Assembly: GCA_000955785.1 (NCBI GenBank)
Contig: JYOD01000016.1
Location: forward strand, 77,900-141,899
Reading direction: 5' to 3'
Source of the DNA: Burkholderiaceae bacterium 16
Lineage (GTDB): Bacteria > Pseudomonadota > Gammaproteobacteria > Burkholderiales > Burkholderiaceae
DNA length: 64,000 nucleotides
The first letter of the stretch is position 1. The number at the start of each line of letters is the position of its first letter. Positions 25,742 to 34,875 of this stretch are shown here, piece by piece. Made by a program: the position numbers and the translations under genes. A model generated the notes under the pieces. It was given only the letters and a program-made list of their open reading frames with translations, was not told the origin of the DNA and made no database searches.

Positions 25742-27451
25742 ATGAACCAGGTCGTCATTCCCATCGCGGTCCAGGATATCGGCAAGCAGCGCAAGCGCCG
25801 CCAACCCAAGGGGCGGCAGGCCGATCCGGCCGCGCTGGACGAGGTGAGAGCCTTGCTGGGCGATGCCTCCCGCCGGCGCGACCTGCTGATCGAACACCTG
25901 CACGCCATCAACGACCATTACGGCCAGCTCGCCATCCCGCACCTGGTGGCACTGGCGCACGAGATGCGGCTGTCGCAGGCCGAGGTCTACGAGGTCGCCA
26001 CTTTCTATCACCACTTCGACGTGGTGCGCGAGGATCCGGATGGCGCGATCCGGCCGCCGGCGGCCGTGACGGTGCGCGTGTGCGAAGGCATCGCCTGCGA
26101 GCTTGCGGGTGCCCGCGACCTGCTCGCCAGGTTGCCGGCCCTGCTGGGCAGCGAGGTCAAGGTCGTGGCGGCGCCGTGCATCGGCCGGTGCGAGCGCGCG
26201 CCCGCGGCGCTGGTCGGACAGAATCCCGTCGATTTCGCCAGCGCGCCAGCCATTGCCGGCACGGTGGCCGCGCGCGCCGTGCGGCATGAGCCGGAAGCCT
26301 ATCTGGGCTACGACGACTATCGCGCGCAGGGCGGCTACCAGTTGCTGCGGGCCTTGGCCGCGGGCGAGCGCGATTGCGAATCCGTGCTTCGCACGATGGA
26401 GGATTCCGGCCTGCGCGGGCTGGGCGGCGCGGGTTTCCCCACCGGGCGCAAATGGCGCATCGTGATGGCCGAGGCGGCGCCGCGCCTGATGGCGGTCAAC
26501 CTGGACGAGGGCGAGCCAGGTACCTTCAAGGATCGCGTCTACCTGGAGCGGGATCCGCATCGCTTCCTGGAAGGCATGCTGATCGCCGCCGCAGTGACGC
26601 AGGTCTCGGCGATCTACCTCTACCTTCGCGACGAGTATGCCGGTTGCCGGGCGGTGCTTGGCGAGGAACTGCGCCGCCTGCATGCCGATCCGCCGGTGCC
26701 GGGTTTGCCTGAAATCCAGCTGCGCCGCGGCGCCGGTGCGTATATCTGCGGCGAAGAGTCGGCCATGATCGAATCGATCGAAGGCAAGCGCGGCATGCCC
26801 AGGCTGCGTCCGCCTTACGTGGCGCAGGTTGGCCTGTTCGGCCGGCCCACGCTGGAGCACAACTTCGAGACGCTCTACTGGGTGCGCGAGCTCCTGGAGA
26901 AGGGCGCGGAATGGTTCTCCGCGCAGGGGCGCAATGGCCGGCATGGCCTGCGCTCCTTTTCGGTGTCGGGGCGGGTGAGGCGGCCGGGCGTGCATCTGGC
27001 GCCGGCGGGCATCACCGTGAGGGAACTGATCGAGGAGTACTGCGGCGGCATGCAGGACGGCCACGCTTTCTACGGCTACCTGCCGGGCGGCGCCTCCGGC
27101 GGCATCTTGCCGGCGTCGCTGGGCGACATCCCGCTGGATTTCGATACGCTGCAGCCCTACGGCTGCTTTATCGGCTCGGCCGCTATCGTGGTGTTCTCCG
27201 AGCAGGACAGCGCCATTGCCGTGGCGCGCAACCTGATGCATTTCTTCAAGCATGAATCCTGTGGACAGTGCACGCCATGCCGCGTGGGCACCGCCAAGGC
27301 GCTGGATGTGATCGGGCAGCCGAAGTGGGACCTGGCCGCGCTGGCGGACCTGTCCGCGGTGATGCGCGACGCCTCGATCTGTGGGCTGGGGCAGGCCGCG
27401 CCCAACCCGGTGGACTGCGTGATCAAGTATTTCCCCCAGGAACTGGCCTGA
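25742..27451 (+). CDS. NAD-linked formate dehydrogenase, beta subunit (NuoE-NuoF fusion)
   Basis: 569 residues joining a NuoE-like [2Fe-2S] domain to a NuoF-like NADH/FMN domain. The NuoE part has cysteines in RVCEGIACELAG and AAPCIGRCERAPA. The NuoF part has the FMN/NAD glycine motif GLGGAGFPTGRKW, NLDEGEPGTFKDR and GAGAYICGEESA, then the [4Fe-4S] ligands in HESCGQCTPCRVGT and ICGLGQ. The fused arrangement and length match the beta subunit of Methylobacterium extorquens FDH1 (about 572 residues, from memory), not the separate FdsG and FdsB of Cupriavidus necator. It passes electrons from the alpha subunit to NAD. The ribosome site is weak. Confidence 0.92.
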   Translation: MNQVVIPIAVQDIGKQRKRRQPKGRQADPAALDEVRALLGDASRRRDLLIEHLHAINDHYGQLAIPHLVALAHEMRLSQAEVYEVATFYHHFDVVREDPDGAIRPPAAVTVRVCEGIACELAGARDLLARLPALLGSEVKVVAAPCIGRCERAPAALVGQNPVDFASAPAIAGTVAARAVRHEPEAYLGYDDYRAQGGYQLLRALAAGERDCESVLRTMEDSGLRGLGGAGFPTGRKWRIVMAEAAPRLMAVNLDEGEPGTFKDRVYLERDPHRFLEGMLIAAAVTQVSAIYLYLRDEYAGCRAVLGEELRRLHADPPVPGLPEIQLRRGAGAYICGEESAMIESIEGKRGMPRLRPPYVAQVGLFGRPTLEHNFETLYWVRELLEKGAEWFSAQGRNGRHGLRSFSVSGRVRRPGVHLAPAGITVRELIEEYCGGMQDGHAFYGYLPGGASGGILPASLGDIPLDFDTLQPYGCFIGSAAIVVFSEQDSAIAVARNLMHFFKHESCGQCTPCRVGTAKALDVIGQPKWDLAALADLSAVMRDASICGLGQAAPNPVDCVIKYFPQELA

Positions 27452-27465
27452 GCCGCGAGGACGAT

Positions 27466-30303
27466 ATGAATGCACTGACCCGCGCCGAACGTGCGCAAGT
27501 CGAAGCCTCCTCCGGCACCACGGTGACTTTTCGCCTGAATGGCCGGGAAGTCTCCGCAAGGCCCGGCGAGAGCCTGCTCAAGGTGGCGCAGCGCGAGGGC
27601 TTTGACGTGCCGCACCTGTGCTACAAAGACGGCCTGGACACCGCCGGCAACTGCCGCGCCTGCATGGTGGAGATCAAGGGCGAGCGCGTGCTGGCGCCGT
27701 CCTGCTGCCGTTACCCGGCTCAGGGCATGGACGTCGAGACCGGCTCGGAGCGCGCGGTGCGCGCGCAGCGCATGGTGCTGGAGTTGCTGCAGTCCGATAT
27801 GCCCGAGGCGCACTACACGCGCAACAACGAACTGGACCAGTGGTCCGCGCGGCTGGCAGTCGGAAAGCCGCGCTTTGCGCCGCGCGCCGCGGTGCCGGCG
27901 GACTTGTCCCATCCGGCCATCGCCGTCAATCTCGATGCCTGCATCCAGTGCACCCGCTGCGTGCGCGCCTGCCGCGACGAGCAGGTCAACGATGTGATCG
28001 GCCTGGCTTTTCGCGGCGATCACGCCGCGATTGTGTTCGACATGGAAGATCCGATGGGCGCTTCCACCTGCGTGGCCTGCGGGGAGTGCGTGCAGGCCTG
28101 TCCGACCGGCGCGCTGATGCCCGCGCGCGACGCGGCGCTGCCGGTGCCGGATCGCCAGGTGGAGTCGGTCTGCCCGTATTGCGGCGTGGGCTGCCAGCTC
28201 ACCTACAACGTCAAGGACAACCGCATCCTGTTTGTCGAGGGACGCGACGGCCCGGCCAACCAGAAGCGCCTGTGCGTGAAGGGCCGTTACGGTTTCGATT
28301 ACGCGCAGCATCCGCACCGGCTCACCGTGCCGCTGGTGCGGCGCGAGGGTGTCCCCAAGCGCGGCGATTTCGTGATGGACCCCGAACGCGTGATGGACGT
28401 ATTCCGCGAAGCCAGCTGGGAAGAGGCGCTCGCGCTCGCGGGCGGCAAGCTGGCCGGCATTCGCGATACGCACGGCAAGCGCGCGCTGGCCGGCTTCGGT
28501 TCCGCCAAGGGCAGCAACGAAGAGGCTTACCTGTTCCAGAAGCTGGTGCGCACCGGCTTCGGCAGCAATAACGTGGACCATTGCACGCGGCTTTGCCATG
28601 CCTCGTCGGTGGCGGCGCTGCTTGAAGGGATCGGCTCGGGCGCGGTGTCCAACCCGGTGATGGATGTGGCCCGCGCCGAGGTGGTGATCGTAATCGGCGC
28701 CAATCCCTCCGTCAATCATCCGGTGGCGGCGAGCTGGATCAAGAACGCGGTGAAAAACGGCACCAGGCTGATCGTGGCCGATCCGCGCCGCTCCGACCTG
28801 GCCCGCTTCGCCCATCGCTTCCTGCAATTCCAGCCCGATACCGACGTGGCGCTGCTCAACGCGATGATGCATGTGATCGTGGATGAAGGACTGGTCGACA
28901 AGGCGTTCATCGCCAGCCGCACCATCGGCTACGACGAACTGCTGCGCAACGTGGCCGCCTACAGCCCGGAGGCGATGGCGCCCATCTGCGGCATCGATGC
29001 CGACACCATCCGTTATGTGGCGCGCATGTATGCCACTGCCAAAGCCTCGATGATCCTCTGGGGGATGGGCATCTCCCAGCACGTGCACGGCACCGACAAT
29101 GCCCGTTGCCTGATCGCGCTGGCGCTGATGACGGGGCAGATCGGCCGGCCGGGCACGGGGCTGCATCCGCTGCGCGGGCAGAACAACGTGCAGGGCGCCT
29201 CCGACGCCGGCCTGATCCCGATGATGTACCCGGACTACCGGCGCGTCGACGATCCCGAGGCCATCACCCGTTTCGAGTCGCTGTGGGGCATGCCGCTGGA
29301 CCACCAGCCGGGGCTGACCGTTGTCGAAGTCATGCAGGCCATCGAGCGCGGCGAAGTGCGCGGCATGTACATCATGGGCGAGAACCCGGCCATGTCCGAT
29401 CCCGACGCCCGCCATGCGCGCGAGGCGCTGGCGGCGCTGGACCACCTGGTGGTGCAGGATATCTTCCTGACGGAGACGGCCTACCTGGCCGACGTGGTGC
29501 TGCCGGCATCGGCGTTTCCGGAAAAAACCGGCACCTTTACCAACACGGACCGCACCGTGCAGCTGGGGCGCCAGGCGATCGATCCGCCAGGGCAGGCGCG
29601 CCAGGACCTGTGGATCATCCAGCAGATGGCGGCCAGGCTTGGGCTGGACTGGCCGTACGCGAGCGTGGCCGATGTGTTCGATGAGATGCGCCACGCGATG
29701 CCCAGCATCGGCGGCATTACCTGGGAGCGCCTGCAGCGCGAGAACGCGGTGACCTACCCCTGCCGTGCCGAAGGCGATCCCGGCGAGCCCGTGATCTTCA
29801 CCGACGGGTTTCCTACCGCGACGGGCAAGGCCCGCTTCGTGCCCGCCGACATCATTCCCGCCGCCGAGCGGCCCGACGAGGAATACCCGACGGTGCTGAT
29901 CACCGGGCGGCAACTGGAGCACTGGCACACCGGCAGCATGACGCGGCGCGCCGGCGTGCTGGACGCGATCGAGCCGGAACCGGTGGCGCTGGTGCATCCG
30001 CTCGACCTCGCCGCGCTCGGCGGCCAGCCCGGCGACTTGGTGACGCTGGCTTCGCGCCGGGGGCAGGTATCGCTGTTCGCGCGGGCGGATGATGGCACCC
30101 CGCGCGGTGCCGTGTTCGTGCCGTTCTGCTACTACGAGGCCGCCATCAACAAACTCACCAATGCGGCGCTGGATCCTTTCGGCAAGATCCCCGAGTTCAA
30201 GTACTGCGCGATCCGGATGACGCTGGGCGGAGAGATGCCGCGGCAGTCCAGCTACGGCGGCGGGCAGATCCTGGCGGGGACGATTCCGGGGATGACGCGA
30301 TAG
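27466..30303 (+). CDS. Formate dehydrogenase, catalytic alpha subunit (Mo/W-bis-MGD)
   Basis: 945 residues. Domains in order: N-terminal [2Fe-2S] ferredoxin (VPHLCYKDGLDTAGNCRACM), two [4Fe-4S] clusters (CIQCTRCVRAC; STCVACGECVQACPTGAL), then the molybdopterin catalytic domain with its own cluster (CPYCGVGCQLTYN) and a C-terminal dinucleotide-binding domain. The residue in place of E. coli FdhF selenocysteine is cysteine, in NNVDHCTRLCHASS, followed by the conserved histidine. It oxidises formate to carbon dioxide in the cytoplasm. It starts 14 bases after the beta-subunit stop. FDH1 of M. extorquens, a tungsten enzyme, is the closest layout I know; metal choice cannot be read here. Confidence 0.95.
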   Translation: MNALTRAERAQVEASSGTTVTFRLNGREVSARPGESLLKVAQREGFDVPHLCYKDGLDTAGNCRACMVEIKGERVLAPSCCRYPAQGMDVETGSERAVRAQRMVLELLQSDMPEAHYTRNNELDQWSARLAVGKPRFAPRAAVPADLSHPAIAVNLDACIQCTRCVRACRDEQVNDVIGLAFRGDHAAIVFDMEDPMGASTCVACGECVQACPTGALMPARDAALPVPDRQVESVCPYCGVGCQLTYNVKDNRILFVEGRDGPANQKRLCVKGRYGFDYAQHPHRLTVPLVRREGVPKRGDFVMDPERVMDVFREASWEEALALAGGKLAGIRDTHGKRALAGFGSAKGSNEEAYLFQKLVRTGFGSNNVDHCTRLCHASSVAALLEGIGSGAVSNPVMDVARAEVVIVIGANPSVNHPVAASWIKNAVKNGTRLIVADPRRSDLARFAHRFLQFQPDTDVALLNAMMHVIVDEGLVDKAFIASRTIGYDELLRNVAAYSPEAMAPICGIDADTIRYVARMYATAKASMILWGMGISQHVHGTDNARCLIALALMTGQIGRPGTGLHPLRGQNNVQGASDAGLIPMMYPDYRRVDDPEAITRFESLWGMPLDHQPGLTVVEVMQAIERGEVRGMYIMGENPAMSDPDARHAREALAALDHLVVQDIFLTETAYLADVVLPASAFPEKTGTFTNTDRTVQLGRQAIDPPGQARQDLWIIQQMAARLGLDWPYASVADVFDEMRHAMPSIGGITWERLQRENAVTYPCRAEGDPGEPVIFTDGFPTATGKARFVPADIIPAAERPDEEYPTVLITGRQLEHWHTGSMTRRAGVLDAIEPEPVALVHPLDLAALGGQPGDLVTLASRRGQVSLFARADDGTPRGAVFVPFCYYEAAINKLTNAALDPFGKIPEFKYCAIRMTLGGEMPRQSSYGGGQILAGTIPGMTR

Positions 30304-30441
30304 GGCGACGCCTTGCCATTTTCCGGTTTTTCGGGAAATTGATTGTTGTATTTTCCGGCTAATCAATGCAGGCAGACGGGACTACGCTATGGTCATGGCG
30401 CGGTCCCGCGCCGCCGAGAACCTGCTCGATGGAGCCGTGCA

Positions 30442-31458
30442 ATGAAAGCTGTTGGCCTGACCCGTTATCTTCCGATCGACGATCCGCAATCCCTGGTCGA
30501 TGTCGAGATCGCAACCCCCGTGCCCGAAGGCCGTGACCTGTTGGTCAAGGTGGCGGCGATTTCAGTCAATCCCGTGGATACCAAGGTACGGGCCCCGAAA
30601 GACAAGGTGGAGCCCGCCGTGCGCGTCCTTGGGTGGGATGCCGCCGGCACGGTCGCCGCGGTCGGGCCGGATGTGACGCTGTTCAAGGCGGGCGATCCGG
30701 TCTTCTACGCCGGCAGTATTACCCGGCCCGGCGCCAATAGCGAGTTCCACCTCGTCGACGAGCGCATCGTCGGCCATAAGCCCGCCTCGCTCGACTTTGC
30801 TCATGCCGCGGCCTTGCCGCTGACCGCGATCACGGCCTGGGAAGCCTTGTTCGATCGCCTGGGTGTGTCGCCCCGGGGCGAGCACGCGGGGCGTTCCGTG
30901 CTCGTAATCGGCGGGGCAGGGGGCGTGGGCTCCATCGGCATCCAGTTGGCCAAGACCCTGGCGGGGCTGACCGTCATCGCCACGGCGTCGCGGCCCGAGT
31001 CGGCCGCCTGGTGCCGCAGGCTCGGTGCCGACCACACCATCGACCATCGCGGCGACATGCCCGCGCAACTGCGCAGCCTAGGGTTTGCCGACGTCGATTA
31101 CATCCTTTGCTTCAACGATACCGACCGCCACTTTGGCGCCATGGCAAGCGTGATTGCCCCGCAAGGCAAGATCTGCTCGATCGTGGAGAACAACGGCGAA
31201 CTGGCCGTGGGCGACCTGAAGAGCAAGAGCGCCACGTTTGTGTGGGAGTTCATGTTCACCCGCTCGATGTTCGGCACGCCGGACATGGTCGAGCAGCACC
31301 GCCTGCTTAACGAGGTAGCGCGGCTGGTCGATGCCGGCCGGTTGGAGACCACGCTGGGGGAACACCTCGGGCGTATCGATGCGGCCAACCTGCGCCGGGC
31401 CCACGCCATCCTGGAGAGCGGGCAGACGATAGGCAAGCTGGTGCTGGAAGGGTTCTGA
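30442..31458 (+). CDS. Zinc-type alcohol dehydrogenase-like / quinone oxidoreductase-family protein
   Basis: 338 residues of the medium-chain dehydrogenase superfamily. The GroES-like N-terminal half contains KVAAISVNPVDTKVRAPKD and VLGWDAAGTVAAVGPDV. The nucleotide-binding motif is VIGGAGGVGSIGIQLAK at about residues 154-170. The usual catalytic and structural zinc cysteines are absent, which fits the NADPH:quinone reductase/zeta-crystallin branch. ATG 30442 has GGAG nine to twelve bases upstream. It stands alone downstream of the formate dehydrogenase operon, and its substrate is unknown. Confidence 0.87.
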   Translation: MKAVGLTRYLPIDDPQSLVDVEIATPVPEGRDLLVKVAAISVNPVDTKVRAPKDKVEPAVRVLGWDAAGTVAAVGPDVTLFKAGDPVFYAGSITRPGANSEFHLVDERIVGHKPASLDFAHAAALPLTAITAWEALFDRLGVSPRGEHAGRSVLVIGGAGGVGSIGIQLAKTLAGLTVIATASRPESAAWCRRLGADHTIDHRGDMPAQLRSLGFADVDYILCFNDTDRHFGAMASVIAPQGKICSIVENNGELAVGDLKSKSATFVWEFMFTRSMFGTPDMVEQHRLLNEVARLVDAGRLETTLGEHLGRIDAANLRRAHAILESGQTIGKLVLEGF

Positions 31459-31471
31459 GCCTCCCAAGCCC

Positions 31472-31786
31472 ATGCATGCGCCCGGCGTTCCCGAAGAAAC
31501 GAATGCGGCGGGGATCGATATTGGGGCATCGAGCCACTGGGTGGCGGTGCCGCGACATCTGGCCGAGCAAGCCGACTGCGAGCCGGTGCGCGAAGTCGGG
31601 GCCAATACTGCCACCGCGCACAAGCTCGCGCGGATAGTGTACTTCATGTTGACCCGCGGTGAGGCCTTCGTCGATCAGGGCCAGCAGCGTTACGAGGAAC
31701 AACAACACCAGCGCAGCGTCGCCGCCCTCAAACGCCGCGCCGCCGCGCTGGGCTTCCAGATCAATCCCGTGGGGACAGCCGCATGA
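31472..31786 (+). pseudogene. IS110-family transposase remnant with internal deletion
   Basis: A 104-codon frame joins the two ends of an IS110-type transposase. Residues 14-42 (GIDIGASSHWVAVPRHL... PVREVG) match the N-terminal start of the DEDD transposase domain. From about residue 43 (ANTATAHKLARIVYFMLTRG through YEEQQHQRSVAALKRRAAAL) the sequence is the extreme C-terminus. The roughly 300 residues between, including the other catalytic acids and the Tnp_20 domain, are gone. It starts 13 bases after the dehydrogenase stop and cannot transpose. No flanking target duplication was recognised. Confidence 0.75.
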
Positions 31787-31926
31787 CAGGGGCCGTCTTC
31801 AGGTCTGTTTCTTGAGGCGAGGCTGGCGGGCGGAATGCCCGGCAACCGGGAGGCTGGCCGGCACGCAGGCCAGTATTTTCTGTCTAATAAGCAATTAACC
31901 GCCAGAAAATTCCCCAACCACCAATG

Positions 31927-31954
31927 GTGGGTATGTGGCGTGCCACATACCCAC
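31927..31954. repeat. Perfect 13-base inverted repeat
   Basis: GTGGGTATGTGGC (31927-31939), two bases GT, GCCACATACCCAC (31942-31954). It lies between the IS110 remnant and the end of the hydrolase gene. A small overlapping palindrome CCACC-AAT-GGTGG precedes it. It could act as a terminator stem for the minus-strand hydrolase or be an insertion-element relic; no T run follows on either strand. Confidence 0.65.
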
Positions 31955-32024
31955 TTGGCTGGCAGGATTGCGGCGCCAAATTGCCGAGGCGGGTACGTTT
32001 CGCGCGAGTCTGGCCGGTCCAGGC

Positions 32025-32996
32025 TCATGCATGGACCTCGACCAGGGCCATGCGCGTTGGCACACCGCGGGACAATGTGCCGGCAGCGCCGCCAATGAAC
32101 GACACGGTGCGCGCGATTACCGCTGCGTCATGCAGCACGCGGCGATGCCCGAGTCCGTCCGTGGTCATCAGTTGCGCACCGGGCCACGCGCCGGCAATCG
32201 CTGCACCGTTTTCCCAACCCACTTCCTTGTCCTGGCGGTCGTGGATCACCAGGGTCGGCGGTACCGGCAGGGCGTTGCCGAGCGCCGGGACGTTGAAGGC
32301 GGACCACGGCATGCCCAGCCAGCGCTCGCTGCTGCGCTGCATGCGGGCGAGCACACCTGGGCCAATGCCCAACTGCCAGGCCAAGGCCGCGGCGGCGTTG
32401 TGCATATCCGCCGGCGGGCCGATCATCACGGCAGCCTGCAGGTGCAGGCCTTCGCGCACGGCCAGCGCCAGTGCGGCGCTGCCGAGCGAATGCGCGATTA
32501 CGGCGTGGACCGGTCCGGCGTGCCACGCCGTGGCCAGCAGCGCGCGCGACATTTCCACGACGGAGCTCTGGCCGGTGCCACGCGCGCCCGCGTCGGAGCC
32601 GCCGTGCGATAGCGCGTCGAAGGCCACCACGCGCATGCCTGCGGCCAGCAGCGGCGCGACCAGGGGCTGCCATTGCGCCGCTTGGCCGCCCCAGCCGTGG
32701 GCCAGCAACACCGTCGGGCCCTCGCTGCCCCAACGATAGACACGCACACGCCGGCTCGCTCCCTGGCCGGTCACCAATGCCCAGTCAACGCGGGCACGGG
32801 CAAGCAACTCCCGGCCCGCGCCGTCGGGGGCTTTGCCATGGGGTGGGCGGAACCAGGCGCGTTCCAGCGCGCGCGCGGCGCCGGCTGGGTAGAGGAGGCC
32901 GGCCAGTTGCCAGCCAAGGCGAGCCCAGCGCATCGGGGTCCTCTGTACCGGCGCGGCTTGCCGGGTTTTCGTGGATGGGTAAGTCGCTTGCGTCAC
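32025..32996 (-). CDS. Alpha/beta hydrolase
   Basis: 323 residues. Catalytic elements of an alpha/beta hydrolase are visible: oxyanion HGWGG, nucleophile elbow AHSLGSA, acid in VIHDRQDKEVG, and histidine in GLGHRRVLHD. The N-terminal 80 residues are basic and may form a membrane-near helix. The GTG at 32996 is preferred because GGAGGT lies eight bases upstream; a slightly longer start would place that ribosome site inside the coding sequence. The same operator found before the TetR gene lies at 33071-33086, so the hydrolase is probably repressed by that TetR protein. Substrate unknown. Confidence 0.85.
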   Translation of the reverse strand: MTQATYPSTKTRQAAPVQRTPMRWARLGWQLAGLLYPAGAARALERAWFRPPHGKAPDGAGRELLARARVDWALVTGQGASRRVRVYRWGSEGPTVLLAHGWGGQAAQWQPLVAPLLAAGMRVVAFDALSHGGSDAGARGTGQSSVVEMSRALLATAWHAGPVHAVIAHSLGSAALALAVREGLHLQAAVMIGPPADMHNAAAALAWQLGIGPGVLARMQRSSERWLGMPWSAFNVPALGNALPVPPTLVIHDRQDKEVGWENGAAIAGAWPGAQLMTTDGLGHRRVLHDAAVIARTVSFIGGAAGTLSRGVPTRMALVEVHA

Positions 32997-33070
32997 GGCG
33001 GGTACCTCCAGCAAAAATTTGCAATGTCCTGAGCAGGGTCTGCGGTTTTGGGTGCCATGGCATCCGGTAA

Positions 33071-33086
33071 GACCGACCAGTCGTGC
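33071..33086. promoter_or_regulatory. TetR operator upstream of the hydrolase gene
   Basis: GACCGACCAGTCGTGC; its reverse complement differs at only two of 16 positions from the site before the TetR gene at 33813. It lies about 75 bases upstream of the hydrolase start. The match to a second site and the partial dyad support a shared operator. Confidence 0.65.
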
Positions 33087-33191
33087 TATTTTTTATTTCA
33101 AAAAAAGACGACGTCCGGTCGTCCCGTATTTCGCCCTGATTTATCTCATGCAGCGTCGCGGCGTCTCGCAGGCGTTCCCATAAGTGCCGCG

Positions 33192-33800
33192 CTACTTGCG
33201 CTCCGGTTGCGCCACCTCGGCACGCCTGAGCAGGGCTTCGAAGGCGCGGCGCGCCATGATCTCGGTGTCCTCACGGCCCAGCAGCTTGAAAGACTGCTGA
33301 AACGACATGCCGATGCCAACCATCTCGAAGGCGAACTGCCGCGCGTCTTGCGCGGGGGAAAGGTCGCCTTCCTCGATGGCGTCGGTCACGGCCCGGGCAA
33401 TGAGGCTGTGCCAGTCCTTCAGCGACTGCACCACCTGATCCCTGATGGTGCCTGGGCGGTCGCGGTATTCCTGGCCCAGCGCCATGAACAGGCAGCGGCC
33501 CCTGTTGACGGGGCCGCCAAGCCAGTGCATGTAGCCTTCGAATAGGGCTTGCACCCGTCGCGTGCCCCTCGGCTGGCGCATGGCCGGCCGGATGACGACG
33601 TCGGAGAAACGCTCGAGGGCCAACCCCAGGACGGCTTCCTGCAATGCCTCCTTGGACTTGAAGTGGGCATACAACCCACTTTTCGACATACTGGTGTCGG
33701 CCGCCAGCGTGGCGAGCGACAACTGCTCGAACCCGACCTGCGCGGCCGTGTCCAGGGCTTGCTCGATGATGGCTGTGCGGGTGAGTTGACCTTTTTGCAT
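33192..33800 (-). CDS. TetR-family transcriptional regulator
   Basis: 202 residues. The helix-turn-helix lies around residues 24-47, with LATLAADTSMSKSGLYAHFK, which is the standard TetR block. The rest is a helical ligand-binding domain with RGRCLFMALGQEYRDRPG. The start at 33800 is immediately preceded by an operator-like palindrome (33813-33828), matched by a second copy before the downstream hydrolase on the same strand. It most likely represses itself and the hydrolase. The ligand is unknown. Confidence 0.9.
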   Translation of the reverse strand: MQKGQLTRTAIIEQALDTAAQVGFEQLSLATLAADTSMSKSGLYAHFKSKEALQEAVLGLALERFSDVVIRPAMRQPRGTRRVQALFEGYMHWLGGPVNRGRCLFMALGQEYRDRPGTIRDQVVQSLKDWHSLIARAVTDAIEEGDLSPAQDARQFAFEMVGIGMSFQQSFKLLGREDTEIMARRAFEALLRRAEVAQPERK

Positions 33801-33812
33801 TCGACGAGAATA

Positions 33813-33828
33813 GCACGACCGGTCGGTT
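33813..33828. promoter_or_regulatory. TetR operator upstream of the TetR gene
   Basis: GCACGACCGGTCGGTT contains the palindrome CGACCGGTCG. It sits 12 bases upstream of the TetR start and is shared with the hydrolase promoter at 33071. Confidence 0.7.
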
Positions 33829-34011
33829 TGTCAATATTGTGTTAGTGCGCTCTCGTCAACCTAAATCCCGGCCGTCCGTTATGTCACCACGGAGGCAGAT
33901 AATTGTGCTTTATTGGACCTATTGACAGGCGTGGATATGCCTGCTTCGGGTACTCTCAAGAAATCTGCACAAAGTGTTGCGCTGATTACATACGGAACGC
34001 TTTGCGTGCTC

Positions 34012-34017
34012 TATACT
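34012..34017 (+). promoter_or_regulatory. TATACT -10-like element of the XRE gene
   Basis: TATACT in an AT-rich stretch 49 bases upstream of the ATG at 34066. The -35 side is weak (TTACAT with a long spacer). Confidence 0.4.
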
Positions 34018-34065
34018 CGAATGCACGTCCGCGCACTTTTTTTTCACTGGTGACTGGAGACCGAC

Positions 34066-34461
34066 ATGAACAGTACAGCCGTGCCTAGAGGCGCTAGCGA
34101 ACCGTTCCGGCAACTGCGGGCGTTGCGCCGAGCGCGAAAGCTCAAGCAGGAAGACGTCGCCCGTAAGGCCGGGATCTCCCGGGAAGCTTACTTGCGGGCC
34201 GAATCGGGTCAAGCCGACCCCCGCATGTCGACTTTCCTAGCGGCTTGCGAGGCGCTGGGCCTGGAAGTGGTGCTGGCTCCCCAGCATCTTGCAGCAGACG
34301 TCAACGCATTTATTGCCAGCCGCAATGGCGGCGTCACGGCCGCTTCCATGGCCGGACAGGCGCCTGCCGCGACACCCACCGCCGCCACCAGCCCTGCACC
34401 GGCCACCCCGGTCAGCACGGGCTTCGCGTCGGGCCCGGGCGAAGGTCACAAGCCAGCCTGA
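34066..34461 (+). CDS. Small XRE-family helix-turn-helix protein
   Basis: 131 residues. Residues 13-70 form an XRE/Cro-type helix-turn-helix: RQLRALRRARKLKQEDVARK and GISREAYLRAESGQADPRMS. The C-terminal 50 residues are low complexity, rich in Ala, Pro and Thr. GGAG precedes the ATG by eight bases. It stands alone and is followed by a strong terminator. There is no toxin partner beside it, so a free-standing regulator is more likely than an antitoxin. Target unknown. Confidence 0.8.
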   Translation: MNSTAVPRGASEPFRQLRALRRARKLKQEDVARKAGISREAYLRAESGQADPRMSTFLAACEALGLEVVLAPQHLAADVNAFIASRNGGVTAASMAGQAPAATPTAATSPAPATPVSTGFASGPGEGHKPA

Positions 34462-34511
34462 GTGTTCGTGCTGGTCCCGCTTTCGGGACGGGCCGGCGCA
34501 CGCTTGCCATA

Positions 34512-34554
34512 CCTTCAGCGGGCACACCCCCATGTGCCCGCTGAAGGAGTTTTG
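34512..34554 (+). terminator. Strong terminator after the XRE gene
   Basis: CCTTCAGCGGGCACA (34512-34526) pairs perfectly over 15 bases with TGTGCCCGCTGAAGG (34533-34547), loop CCCCCA, followed by AGTTTT. Confidence 0.85.
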
Positions 34555-34875
34555 CCCGCCTGCCTGGCATGGCCTGGTGCCAGCCTGGCTGGCTGACGCT
34601 TGCCCTCTTTTGACGGCTTCGGCCCCTGCGCCGTGGCTGGCCTGCCTGCTATTGCCCGCCGCCCTCCCGGCGTTTTCCCCGTGTTCTCCATTACGCCTGA
34701 GCATCTCCGCGCAGCGCCTCGTCATGTGCTGTCTCGTGTCGCGTCATGCTCCCGTCGCTGTATTTCACGCCTAACCTAGAAGCCTGAGCCATCCGGGTTT
34801 CGCGGCCGTCAGCCGGTCTGCGAGCAGGATGCGGGTTTGACACGTCCGTAGGCTGGGATTACGATATGGGAAATG

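Noticed and set aside
25685..30366. Long frames antisense to both formate dehydrogenase subunits
   Set aside because: Sense strand holds all cofactor motifs. The antisense frames are His/Arg-rich shadows.
34066..34461. XRE protein as the antitoxin of a toxin-antitoxin pair
   Set aside because: No toxin-sized frame adjoins it, and a strong terminator follows.
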